16,515 nt of DNA from Synura sp. LO234KE (taxonomy: Eukaryota > Sar > Synurophyceae > Synurales > Mallomonadaceae). Below the pieces are notes generated by a model. It was not told where the DNA came from, did not search any database, and was given only the letters and a program-made list of their open reading frames with translations. The stretch covers positions 1 through 16,515 of the forward strand of contig VKHC01000169.1 of NCBI GenBank assembly GCA_015143735.1, written 5' to 3'. This document shows, one piece after another, positions 1 to 10,115 of the stretch (position 1 is the first letter of the stretch; each line of letters opens with the position of its first letter). Made by a program: the position numbers and the translations under genes.

Positions 1-438
1 TCACGGGGCTTGCCAGTTGGTACATGGGGAGTGGTTTTTTCGGTGGGGGGTGCGGTAATCTTGTCTCACTTCTGTTATTAAACATACCATTCACCAAACA
101 AAGGAAATAGAGGCGAGTAGCTGTCGCGTGCTCCTCGGTGGCTCCTCGGCGGGAATTATGAGGTGGTTTGTACAAACATTCTTTAATCGTCTCAAAGGAA
201 TCAACCAGATGGTGATTTGAGCACCCAAGCAAAGTTTGCCATCGGTGACAAGAACGCAGCCATTCGTTTTGAGCGAGAAATTATTACCAAAATGTACTTA
301 TAACATTGTACTTTACAAAACATGGGTACGCATAGATTGATCATAAGGGAACAACACATTACGAAACCAATAAAATTAAGAACAAGACACTGTTTCCAAG
401 TATTTCATTTCATATAACAAATATTTTGGGTTACACAT
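1..438. other. left-edge segment, no established gene
   Basis: No gene can be established here. The plus strand has a short open frame ending in TAA at about 298-300 with a protein-like tail (GDKNAAIRFEREIITKMYL). It could be the last exon of a plus-strand gene converging on the minus-strand Mpv17-like gene, which would fit the alternating strands of the window. The minus strand is open from about 285 to the window edge, but it lacks a start codon near its beginning and an AG acceptor before it. Neither reading is secure. Confidence 0.3.
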
Positions 439-1142
439 CTATTCGTTGCCCACATAAGAGAGGTATGTGATCCAGAACAATTGGACAAATCCTACAAAAG
501 TAGGCCGGTAATTTATCGGAATCAGGCGAAAATTTATTAGATTCGCAAAAGGCCAGATCATACAATCAGCCAGCCATGTATTTACCAAGCTTAGAGTCAA
601 TTTATGTCTTATGCTTTCAAATGTGTCGTTTATGTTCTCCCTCTTTTGGATTCTTGCAAATGAAAAAAATACCACAATCGACAAAGGTGCATATACTATT
701 TGATCGGCGACACATTTGAGCAATACAGCTTTAGAACTTCTTAAGTCTTTCGTGAAGAGTTGATCCAGGAGACGAAACCAGAAATGAAGTGCGAACCCGT
801 TCATGAAAATACCCAATAATCCTTTCTCAACCGATTGCTGACTATTTACAACAAAATTTTCATTATTGAATTTTCCCTCAATCGATAATGATGGAAGCTG
901 AATATCGAAGATAAGATATATATAAGTTAAGATATATGGACAAATAAAAATTAGTTAGTACTAATATCGAAGAATTTCAGCGTTTCTCGCTTAACTCGTT
1001 TTGTTTTAAGGTTCTCAATGACTCGCTCCCTTTCAAACCATTGCGAAATAATATCTCCAGTTGTAAAAGTAAGAAATCCAGTGACGGAATTCGCCATCAT
1101 GGGACTATTCCTGAAGAACAGTCGCAACGAAGTGAGAAACAT
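439..1142 (-). CDS. Mpv17/PMP22-family membrane protein
   Basis: Small integral membrane protein of the Mpv17/PMP22 family, whose members sit in the inner mitochondrial or peroxisomal membrane. The downstream exon (439-897) carries the family pattern: HFWFRLLDQLF near its start, then a Q.VYAPLSIVVFF helix, NTWLADCMIWPFANLINF, the R(L)IPINYR stretch and WITYLSYVGNE at the C-terminus. The upstream exon begins at ATG 1140-1142 and carries SPMMANSVTGFLTFTTGDIISQ, the usual N-terminal block; in this text its key part is TGDIISQ. The best phase-compatible junction uses a GTTAAG donor at 995 and the CAG acceptor at 898-899, giving about 201 residues against the usual 175-200. A better-looking GTACTAAC donor at 961 would put the second exon out of frame, so the junction is uncertain. 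The stop is TAG at 439-441. The gene is divergent from the FAD oxidoreductase, 65 bp away. Confidence 0.8.
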
Positions 1143-1207
1143 TTTATACCAGGTGAAGCGCCGCGAGTAATGTACGGTACATAAATGTTAGCTAGCTAAC
1201 TAGCTTG
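1143..1207. promoter_or_regulatory. 65 bp divergent promoter spacer with two palindromes
   Basis: This spacer separates the start codons of two divergent genes, so both promoters and 5' leaders must lie here or inside the genes. It contains an odd palindrome with 6 bp arms around one G (ATGTACGGTACAT, 1170-1182) and a perfect 14 bp palindrome (GTTAGCTAGCTAAC, 1187-1200). These are candidate dimeric factor sites. The promoter role is inferred from position. Confidence 0.5.
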
Positions 1208-2711
1208 ATGCTTACACTCCTAATCCTGGCTGGATTTCTTCCTTTCTCATCATCTTACACAGCAATAATGAATGACCGTATAGCCATTATTGGGTCTGGT
1301 ATCCATGGCGCCAGTATAGCTTACTATTTGTCTAAACGAGGATTTAAACCTATAATATTTGAGAAAAGTAAACCAGCCGCGGCCGCGTCGGGGAAGTCTG
1401 GTGGATTTCTTGCTCGAGATTGGGGATCAGGCCCCACAGATCAATTACATAAGATTTCATTTGATATGCACGAAGCTCTCTCGCTTGAATTGGGTTTAAA
1501 ATCTTATCGACGAATTCCCACGGTATCCGTAGCAACGAGTAAGCGGAAGAAGAAGCCAGTTGTACCTTGGCTTGATGGATATGTATCTGTAGATAGTTTG
1601 GGGGGAGGTAATATTGTAGCTTAATGATTTTGAATCGATAGAATAAGTCCTTATCCCAATATTATTCAGCGACAGCCCAAGTGAACCCACATGAGCTCAC
1701 GACGAAATTTCTAGAGGCATCTCTCCAATTGGGTGCAGAGATTGTAATTGATGAAGTTGTTGGCATAACTGTTGATAAAATTAATAACCGTATTCAAGCG
1801 GTCAAATTGAAGAATCGTGCTGACATGGAATTCGATAAGATCGTTTTGACTTCTGGTCCCTGGTCAGGAGTGCTCGCCGAAGATTGGTTCGGACTACACA
1901 TTCCCATGCAAGGGATTAAGTCCACCTCTATCGTGTACAACGACGTGCCTGGTATAGACTTATCGCAACACTATGCATGCTTCTGTGGGGAGGACCGCAA
2001 CGGATGTCATTTGGAAATATACCCACGCCCAGATAAACAGATTTATATCTGTGGCATTGGAGGCTCTGACTATGTGTCTGGAGACAGGCTTAGATCTGGC
2101 GGAGATTGTGATGATCCGGCTAAGATAGAAGCGGACCCCAATCGAGTGTCTGCGGCAATGGCCTCTCTATCCGACATGTCCAGCGCCTTCCAGAACCTGA
2201 GCCCTGACACTGTTCAAGTACGTTGACCTTTGCAATTAGATGATCATGACGGTTGCAGATCTCATCACGCCCACCCTTCCTCCCGCCCCTCGAATTTACC
2301 ACCCTTACATTCCTATTTCATATACTGAAGATCGTGTTGGCGCTCGCATACTTATTCGTCTCCTCTGCAGGCTTGTATGCGCCCATGTACTACAGATGCT
2401 CTACCGGTCATGGGTCAGATTCTAGAAATACAAGGAGCCTACATCTCCGCTGGGTACGTCACTCCCTCCTTCCTCCTCTCCCCTCTTAGGTACTCGTAAA
2501 TATACCTTCCACACTTATTGTTGGCAGACACAATTGTTGGGGTATACTGTGGGCTCCTGTCAGTGGTCTTAGTATGTCGGAGCTGATTGCGGATGGGAAG
2601 AGCCACGTGGTGGACCTGACGCCCTTTGATCCCAATCGTTTCATGGCCACCAGTCAACAGAGGTCCAGAGGACGAAAGATGGGCTCGGTGGAGCTGGGCG
2701 AGCAGTGGTAA
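1208..2711 (+). CDS. FAD-dependent oxidoreductase, DAO family (TDA3-like)
   Basis: Four exons: 1208-1607, 1670-2217, 2371-2453 and 2528-2711. All have GT-AG introns and continuous phase, giving 404 residues. Residues 1-19 are hydrophobic and look like a signal or membrane-targeting segment. The Rossmann dinucleotide-binding motif is G29-S-G31-I-H-G34, with E52 at the end of the second strand to hold the FAD ribose, followed by ASGKSGGFLARDW (60-72). The middle has the DAO pattern TSGPWSG. Exons 3-4 supply RPCTTDALPVMG (320-331) and GHNCWGILWAPVSG (344-357), the conserved C-terminal FAD-contacting block. The substrate cannot be read from sequence; DAO enzymes oxidise amines or amino acids, and the resemblance is to the yeast TDA3 type. 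ATG 1208 is preferred, but an internal ATG at 1268 (M21) would remove the hydrophobic leader. The protein ends in GEQW. Divergent from the Mpv17-like gene. Confidence 0.85.
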
Positions 2712-4073
2712 ATCTGGGCGCTCGATATGTTTGTCATACTTTTGTTAGTTTTCTGGGGCTCTGTTTGTTTGGTTGCTTGTTATTTAAGTTCATTCTTTGT
2801 TTTGATGTGGTAGCTACACAACGATATCAGCATGTACCGCTAGTAGTATGGATATATTGATGAGCTTCATGTAGAAGCATGCCATTACACAACAGTGATA
2901 CGTGACATGACAGCAAATGGGGAGCCATCATTTCTAGATTTTGAGAATCCCGCCGGCAGGTGGTGAACGAAGAATAGTAGTGAATCAATGAGGAATTGTA
3001 GTGGAGGAACACCAAAACGCGTCATATTTTATTAGCAGCCAGTAGTAGCCTAAGCAGCGCAGCCGAAGGAAACACGTATTCCACTAATAAGATTCTCCAT
3101 AACAACGACAAGCAAGAGCGTGGCCGCCTGGCATTCTTACTAACAAGTTCTAGCAAATTTTCGTAGTCGTCCGCTCATGCTGGTGTGGTACTATAGTATG
3201 TGGTGGTAAAGAAAACATTTTCAAAAGCCAAACAATATTAATATGCTGCTGGTACGAAAATGCAAGAAATTGTTTTTCTATAGCTTTGGAGAAGTATTCT
3301 TGCCACCTATATATGCTGGCTTTTGTGAGCCCTCGCTGTTCGAATGGGCGTCCTACCAGCTGCGCGCATAAAAAGCAGGTAAACGATTTGTTGCTATTGC
3401 AATTCATTGTCACCGCCATCACAAGCCGTCATCATCCAGCACGAACACCAGCACAAAAAAACAGCAATAAAAGACTGACAATCATCATTGTGTTCGTGTC
3501 CCTCTTAGAGAACCTAGGATGCTTACGTGGTCGTGCTGTTGTCTCACGGTTCTGGTTGGGGCTAGCTCGATACTTAGTAATGAGATAGTCTTTGTAGCTA
3601 GCTATCCTTGGTACAGCTTAATCAGTCAGATAATTATTCGAAAAAATATTTGCTACACTTGTATATTATATCGCTAATATGATACTCTTCGTGAAAGGAG
3701 AAGCAAGCATTGCCTCCGCCTCTACCACTTTATCCGTTGTGGGTTATGGGCAAAAATATAAATTAAGTAACTTTAAGGTATAATATTATTTTATGTGATT
3801 GATTTCTTGAACAGTTACGTCACGCGAAGTCCCTGAGGCTGAGGACGAACTTCAAGGACTCTGAGTCGGGGAATTATTTGGGTGCTCCTGCAACGACTCC
3901 GCGGTTCTAAGGGCAGCAGTGTGAAGGCGACGGGGTCGGCCAAGGACAAGTATAGATACAGTTAGGTACTCAGATGACGATACACACATAAAGTAGGTGG
4001 ATAATGGCTTCGACTATACGCGGGTTATCGTCTAACAGACAACAGTAACCGAGTGTTGTCCGGTCATAGCAGT
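2712..4073. other. convergent gap with weak exon-like frames
   Basis: This gap lies between the 3' ends of two convergent genes and should hold both 3' untranslated regions. No complete gene is visible. Weak plus-strand candidates are an open frame at 2847-2966, a frame at 3065-3162 that joins in phase through a 121 bp GT-AG intron (3163-3283) to 3284-3371, and a short spliced frame at 3679-3864 or 3679-3910. All are short enough to be chance. Confidence 0.3.
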
Positions 4074-7000
4074 CTACACTAGTAATAATACACGAGCACC
4101 AACATGAAGCAGCAGCACCTTATTGTATCGCTGGTAGTCCCCTAAGTAGGGCGCGAAGAAGGAGAAGACTCCGGTCAAGAAATCGTAGGGCACAATTGCA
4201 ACCACTGCAGCGTCAAGACAAACAGTCACAGACACAGTCAAGGTTATGGTCCAAACTGTGGACATTGACAAAAGGGGCGATTCCAAGGCCGCGGTTGATT
4301 GTATTCCGGATCAAATAAGCTACGCGTCAGGGTCTTGTGATTTCCTACCGGTCCTCACAGTGGTGGCCATGGAGCCCAGGTCACCCACATGGGATCGCCC
4401 GATACAGCTCAGGATTTTATACGGGACCTGCAATGCACGACCAATCAGGGTCGGTGACATGGTGTCAGGGATTACAAATCCATGGTTCGAACGGATTGAA
4501 TGGCCCAGACGACGCTCATCTATCTGGATATGACAATATGACGACACATACATACACTATATGCTCCTACTAATCGGACCCCCTTCCTCACCAACGAATA
4601 ACAGGTAATCTATACGGATACATGCGCACCCAGCCAACACCTCGTGAGAGTCACTATTCCTGCAACTGCACTCACCGAAGACGGCGACACCGCGGACTTT
4701 TGCGCCAGTTCCAAGGACTCTAATTTATGGACTTTATCGAAGAAATTTGAGGCCACTGGGGACGGGTGCACAGCTAGTACGTCTATGCCCATGGCCCGGA
4801 CCTGCGGAGAGGAGCGGACAGTGTAGTGTCCAGGACAGAGGCGAGCGCGAATGAGATACATATAAAATGTTGTTTTAAATTTCGAAAAGAAGGGTTGTCC
4901 AGTAACTCAAGAATGATTGGAGAAGAGAGGGGGGAGGGGGTGCTGAGACATGGGTGCATAGTGGAAATTGTTTTCGGCTAGGCCTTACGAATGGGTTGGG
5001 TGAGATATATGATGCACATGTGGACAGAGAGCTGTACTTTATCTACCGTTTCTCCCGAGGCACAGTACAGTCATTGTACATATGCGGCTGGCAACGCACC
5101 TCGACAGCTAAACTGGCTGCGAACTGAGACACGAAGCTCTTGGTGGCGCCATACCTACAGTGTGATGGCGGCAACATGGAAGTAGTGCAGTAGTGGGTAG
5201 TATAATATGTGATTTGATGTACAACATGAATGATAAGCCAACCAACCAACCGACCGATCTGATTCAGAGGAAGTGGATGAGGTGAGGTGAGACGTAGTGA
5301 AGCTAGTGGAGATGATGGTGACTACAGGGCCTCATGAACGGTGACCGGGGAGAGGCTATATACACTTCGTGACAGGCAGCAATTAAGCGGTGCAGTGATT
5401 CCACGTCGTGTACAGGACAAAAGAGCCAACGTATTATGCAAAATAATATAATAATGAGCATATCATTGTTTGAATGGGAGGGGTGTCGTAGGAGCAGCGT
5501 CCTAGCACATCCTAGCAGAGGACAGGTAGCGGTATTCACAGCCTCGAGAGAATACAGGGGGACAGGGGAGAATAGTAACGTTCTCTCCTTTACAAGTACC
5601 ATACCCAGCGGTCTCATCGATAACACACTGGGCCTTTATCATCACGGGGGAAGCAATGCGATCGGAACAGGTCGCATCATAACACGAGTTATTGGCTTGT
5701 TCCCCCGCGATGACCTGAGACTGCTAAGCCCACTTTAGGGTGTGGTACTCGTCAAGGGTGCGGGTAACTATTCACTTCCTACTTCTCCATGCTTCTACTC
5801 CGTGCTCAGATTGTAAATACCAATCCACTACTCTATTATGCAGATGGAGGAGCGGAATCTAGGTACAGAACAGGGGGAGTGCAACTAGATTGAAGAAACC
5901 GACATAGTACAGGGTGCGATTGGTTGGTAGTGCAGGAAGATGAAGGGAGTCTGGTTGGGGGGTCTAGTTTATTAGACTTACATGACTGCGAATGGGTTCG
6001 GGATATAGCCGGAGACCGAGGACGTGAATACAATACAGCCCTATGACGCGGACGAGGAGGAGGTCAAGACACGGATATATTACCGCAATATCTTAAGTAT
6101 TTATTTAATTTTATTTTACTTTCTGGGGCGCTATACTTTAGATCGATATTTCACGATTACCTTTATTTTCTCGTTCAGCATCCTTTGTAGAAAATGATGC
6201 GTCACTTTCACACACGCTGTTGCGTTACATTCCTAGAGTAAAAGAAGCGTAGGGACAGGGGAGATAGTGAGGAGGGGAATGAGCAATAGTGATATGACCA
6301 TTGACGTGCAGATGCAGTCGTGACCATTGACGCCAACTCAAAAAAATTGATTCAGGATAACATGAATGAAATAAGCTTAAGATATTGACGAGATGGAGGA
6401 GATTGAAATATAGTCAGGGCTTTGAAGTTAGCAATGGTAAGACATTGACTGTGTCAAGTACTACAATAATACGATATTTAAATGTGCTTAGATGACATAT
6501 TCTCACCATATTAGCTAACTGCGAATCTATATTAGTCTGGTCGAAGAATCCTGTTACTATATACCCTGCGTTATTGAATATGATTGGTATCTTTATATCG
6601 CTCGTCGCCTGCAATGTTGCGCGGTTAAAAAGGATATTCATCAATGCATAGCTTGAAAATACTTTTATAATGGCTGGCATATAATCGGTTTTATGATCAA
6701 ATTTGACAGGAACGCTAAGAGAATAATTAGCAGCTTAATATCAGCTTCAGCTGTGGGACCAATAAAACCTCCTAAATTCTTGATTTGGAAACTGCCTTCG
6801 AAGGAGCTCGACGGTCTCATCGAGCAGCTACATCATATGTAAATTATTCTAGTTGAAACATCAAAACGGAAATCAGTACCTTATCCGGAAGTGAAACCAA
6901 CACCACGTTTAATCCCTAAATTCAAAATATCCAAGAGTAAGTACGCGCAACAAATTCACAATATAACTGGAACAAACTTGTAGCGCGAGTGTTTCCGCTA

Positions 7001-7236
7001 AGGATTTTCCAATACCGCTGCCCGCTCCAGTTACTAGAGCCCATTCCGCCTTATATTTCTTTTTCAAATTCACCGGGCCCAAAATCAACATATATAAGTT
7101 TGTGCCTATAATAGCAGATAAATCATAACGCGATTAAAACACTACTCCTTTTATTACCGATATAAATTATCAGCCATAAAATAGAAGGAATACTGAATAG
7201 ACCAAAAATTCCAATTAAAACCAAATTTTCTGTCAT
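4074..7236 (-). CDS. short-chain dehydrogenase, 3-ketoacyl-CoA reductase / HSD17B12-like
   Basis: Twelve exons, 5' to 3': 7158-7236, 6978-7105, 6880-6915, 6769-6827, 6663-6714, 6507-6608, 6161-6232, 5982-6040, 5100-5154, 4676-4801, 4349-4427 and 4074-4204. All introns are GT-AG and phases agree, giving 325 residues, normal for the family. An N-terminal hydrophobic helix (about 5-26) suggests ER membrane anchoring. The NAD(P) motif is TGAGSGIG (52-59), and FNNAGYIVTGFFDQT follows at 129-143. The catalytic tetrad is complete: N155 (ECNAT), S184 (FTSS), Y197 and K201 (YGATK). The substrate-loop sequence VHPSPVASNFFDK follows. Relatives reduce 3-ketoacyl-CoA in very-long-chain fatty acid elongation or act on steroids; the exact substrate is open. 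The first five introns are 52-62 bp, later ones 120-827 bp. The last two exons are less conserved than the rest. Divergent from the CKAP2-like gene, 135 bp away. Confidence 0.9.
5155..5981 (-). other. 827 bp intron of the ketoacyl reductase gene
   Basis: This is the longest intron of the reductase. It lies between the exon ending in the NPFAV segment and the exon starting YGATK, and the ATG methionine codon is split across it. I see no second gene inside: a 100-codon plus-strand frame (5436-5738) and minus-strand frames here show no family resemblance. Confidence 0.7.
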
Positions 7237-7371
7237 AATTTAAAAAAAGTTTTCACGGTGCGAATTGAAAAAGAACGTGGTATCTATCCGTTAAAGTTTT
7301 TTATATATGAATAACATATTCTAGATTTATTTATCTTAAACTCATACAACAAACATATTCAATCATTATAA
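7237..7371. promoter_or_regulatory. 135 bp AT-rich divergent promoter spacer
   Basis: Spacer between the start codons of the ketoacyl reductase (minus) and the CKAP2-like gene (plus). It is strongly AT-rich, with a TATATATGAATA stretch near 7302 and the direct repeat AACATATTC at 7313-7321 and 7352-7360. The role as shared promoter is inferred from position. Confidence 0.5.
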
Positions 7372-9331
7372 ATGAGTCTTCAGTATGGAGATCAAACGAA
7401 AATATCCACCAATCCCAAAGCTGATGTATCAAGGAAGGAGCTTCTAATGGAATACAAAAAGCAAAAGGAAGGCAATAAAGGGAAGAGAAAGAGGACTGAA
7501 CCCGAAAAAATTCCGAAGCAAACCAAGAATTCTGAGAATGCAGCTCAAAAAGAGAATATTTCCAATCGGAATGAAAATAATATCTTGAAAAAACGTTATA
7601 TTAAGAAAGTAGATGAGGAAAAAGTTAAAGAAGCCGGCCTCATGAGAATCGCTCCAGGTACTCCAGTTGCCAAGCTGAAGGAGAAAATACAGAATGCCAT
7701 GAGTTCTATGAATAAGGCCAGAAATGAGAACTTTGAGAGTGTTTTATGCCAGAGAAATCTTTCCAACACCACTGTGGTCGTTTTACAAGATAAATTATGC
7801 GAAGCGGAAGCGCTGGCCAATTTATGCGGAATCACGGTGGCTCGAAAATACTTTGAAGCACTTCCTAATGAATCTGGACTCGAGAGAGTGACTGAGCAGC
7901 CGCTCTATTGGTTATCGTGGATAAAATTGGAGAACACGTCCAAGGGTCAAAATAAAGTTGAAGTCATCAAGTCCCTATACGAAAGGGCGCTTGCCTCTGT
8001 CAAAGGGCATGCATCTCATGTAGCTTTGCAAACAGCCTTTGATTGTTTTGTTGAAACGTGCGGCAAAGAGTTGAATAAATCAGTGCGTTCGAGGTAACAT
8101 TCTTTTATGCGATACATACCAAGCATTTTCAAGGGAAGCTAAGCGTTTTCCCTTCCATTCTTATTAGTCCATCGGGATCGGAAACAATTGTGAACTACCG
8201 CGGTGATTTTGGAGGAGAGGATCACTCAGTTAATAGTCTTGTCGCGAAGAGCCTTGTCTTCACTGCTGATAAAGCTCCTCCACCCGCAGCAAATAACCCT
8301 GCGAAGGGGTGTCAGGGAGTGTTCAAAGTAAGTTATCTGATCACATCGTATTCCTATCTATTTGCTGCTATTATTATTCTAATGTTGTTTTTCGACATAA
8401 ATATTTACTTTCGTAGGAAGTCAGTGTGGAGAACATTCGACGAAGATTCGAGAAGCCAATCGATGATACTCGCGATCAACATCACAAAATCTTACCCTCT
8501 GTAACCAAGAATCACTCTGAGGAAGGGGATCGTTTTCGAAATCGTGCGGAGGGAACTGTCGCGGATTGGAAGTGTAACGGACAGGTCGGGGATCTAGAAG
8601 GACCTCGTGGATCTCGAGGAGTCAAGGCCCCTCCACCAGGCGGGGTGGCCCTTCCCGGAATGATTGCAAAGGGTAGGACCAGCAGTGTGGATAAGAACCT
8701 GTTTAACGACGGGGTTGGGGACGAGCAAGAGAGCGGCGGGGGCGCGGACCTGGCGGATCTCTTAGGGTTGTCCAACGACGTGGAGGGAGAGGAAGAGAAA
8801 GAAAATGACGTGGCGGTGGAGAAGCGGTCGGGAGGGACCACTTCGGGCGTTACATTTGCGCCTGTTGTCTCTGAAGGTCCTGTTGTTGTGAACACCCGTG
8901 GTTTGTCGGAGCTGTGTGGTGGAGGCCACGGTGCACTCGACGACAGTTATTGTGACTTACTCGCAGAAGATGACGAAAGCAACGACGTGCGTGGTGCAGT
9001 GCCAGTGAATGTAACTGCCCACAGTGTGGCGGGGAAGAGGAGGGTCAGTAGCGGGACAAAGACAAGGGGGGCGAGGGTGCAATTACTAGGCAAGAAACCT
9101 AAAGTAGCGTTTGCGTTGCAAAGTGGGTGCACACCGGTGGTGAAGGGGGAGAATCTGGCCCGACGGCGGAAGGGAACTCCGCATGGAAATAAAGTTGAAT
9201 TCGCCGAGGAGATGAGTATGGACTTACTGGGCTCCCCCTCTGCGGGGTACGGGAATTACTTCGCCAGTCTGGAGGTGGGCCCAGAGAGTGCTGACCAAGG
9301 GTTGTCGAGAGTTTCTATTGAAAATATATAA
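7372..9331 (+). CDS. basic CKAP2-like protein, possibly spindle-associated
   Basis: Three exons, 7372-8093, 8168-8327 and 8417-9331, joined in phase by 74 and 89 bp GT-AG introns, give 598 residues. Near the N-terminus RKELLMEYKKQK (21-32) and a basic run (KGKRKR, 37-42) recall the opening of vertebrate CKAP2/CKAP2L, which starts with an R..L.EY...K motif. Residues about 136-232 form a predicted helical-repeat region with LCGITVARKYFEALP, then PLYWLSWIKLE and VIKSLYERALASVKG. This is the spacing of the CKAP2 C-terminal domain, with its YW...L.RLE and IYEKAI pattern. The remaining 360 residues are low-complexity, rich in G, E, D and K, with basic patches (GKRRVSSGTK, LARRRKG) that could be nuclear-localisation or microtubule-binding signals. 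If the match holds, a mitotic microtubule role is likely. The family call rests on eye alignment only; other helical-repeat (HAT/TPR) proteins are possible. The gene model itself is firm. Confidence 0.75.
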
Positions 9332-9362
9332 TGAGCTGTTTGGATGTCTGTATAGATGCACG

Positions 9363-9377
9363 TATATATATATATAT
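9363..9377. repeat. TA dinucleotide microsatellite
   Basis: A run of about seven TA units just after the CKAP2-like stop codon, followed by a short TG-rich run. Simple-sequence repeat in a 3' flank. Confidence 0.85.
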
Positions 9378-9453
9378 CTGTTTGTGTGTGTCTATTGCGA
9401 TGTGTACCATTGAAGTATGATTTGTAACGGCATTTAACACGCACATTGCTCAG

Positions 9454-9707
9454 GCCTCGGGATCGCCATATGTGAGGAGGTCCTTCCGTCTGTCCAACGG
9501 ATCTTCCCGGCTGTCCAACGGATCTTCCACCGCTACCTCGTTCTAGCTCCGCGTTATCATGACGAGGACATCTACGTTACCTACTGGTTTTCAAGTACGC
9601 TCAAGCGCACAAATGGCGTCGAGCGGGTGGACATAGACCGGTTTCGAATCCATTTATTTGAAGCACGTTGGAATGTAATGTGTACGAACACTAAGAATGG
9701 AGTATAG
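9454..9707 (+). CDS. exon-like open frame, unrecognised
   Basis: A plus-strand open frame of 84 codons follows a CAG acceptor-like site at 9451-9453 and ends at TAG 9705-9707, or at a GTAATG donor-like site near 9675. It has no ATG, so it would need an upstream exon that I cannot find. The translation looks coding in composition: YHDEDIYVTYWFSSTLKR and VDIDRFRIHLFEARWN. It contains an in-frame 21 bp tandem duplication encoding VQRIF twice. It may be an exon of a small gene in the convergent gap, a gene remnant, or chance. No family is recognised. Confidence 0.3.
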
Positions 9708-10045
9708 TACTTCGTCTCCTCTGGTTATTGCAAGGAATTGGGTATAAAATGTACTAGCAGGTAGAGATATTTGTCTAGTTCATGTATTCTGATAATATAA
9801 TGTTATTGTGCCAATTTTTCATCGAATGATGAGGGCGCTCGTTTGTTTCAAGATATTCGTTAGTTGCGTACGAGGTGTAAAAGATAACGAAAACCTCTAC
9901 GAGGAGAAGCACGCTATGGTGCTCACCAGCAACATGCTGCTAGGTGGAGTTGAGCACAATAGATATATGAATGCTCCATTCTTGCCTTATCCTGATAGCT
10001 AGAATCCTTTGATAACAAAATTACTAGTAGGTGACTAGCTCCTGG

Positions 10046-10115
10046 TACCATTTCTTCCTTCCCCTCCTCCTCACTCTCAGCCACACCTCGCTCTTCCCCC
10101 TCTACTTCTTGTTCT
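10046..10115 (+). other. pyrimidine-rich strip
   Basis: About 70 bases, mostly C and T (TTCCTTCCCCTCCTCCTCAC and similar), in the convergent gap. It could be a polypyrimidine tract of an unrecognised intron or simple low-complexity sequence. No function is assigned. Confidence 0.4.

Noticed and set aside
1-287. Minus-strand frame open to the window edge
   Set aside because: No start codon near its beginning and no AG acceptor after the upstream stop, so it cannot be placed as an exon; overlaps an equally weak plus-strand frame.
2708-2813. Possible extra intron at the end of the FAD oxidoreductase (donor GTAAAT overlapping the TAA stop)
   Set aside because: Splicing to the TAG acceptor near 2813 gives a short tail with no resemblance to the family, whereas stopping at TAA leaves a sensible GEQW end.
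3328-3355. GTTCGAAT-like tRNA B-box followed by CCTACCA
   Set aside because: The flanking bases do not form a T-stem and no acceptor stem or anticodon arm can be drawn.
4478-4500. GGTTCGAAC tRNA-like T-loop
   Set aside because: Flanks do not pair into a 5 bp T-stem; the site lies in a reductase intron.
5436-5738. 100-codon plus-strand open frame
   Set aside because: It lies inside the 827 bp reductase intron, with no recognisable motif.
8512-8895. 127-codon minus-strand open frame
   Set aside because: It is antisense to the low-complexity exon of the CKAP2-like gene, with no family resemblance; a shadow frame.
9808-10002. 64-codon plus-strand frame
   Set aside because: It lacks an ATG at its opening and shows no motif, acceptor or partner exon; not enough to call.
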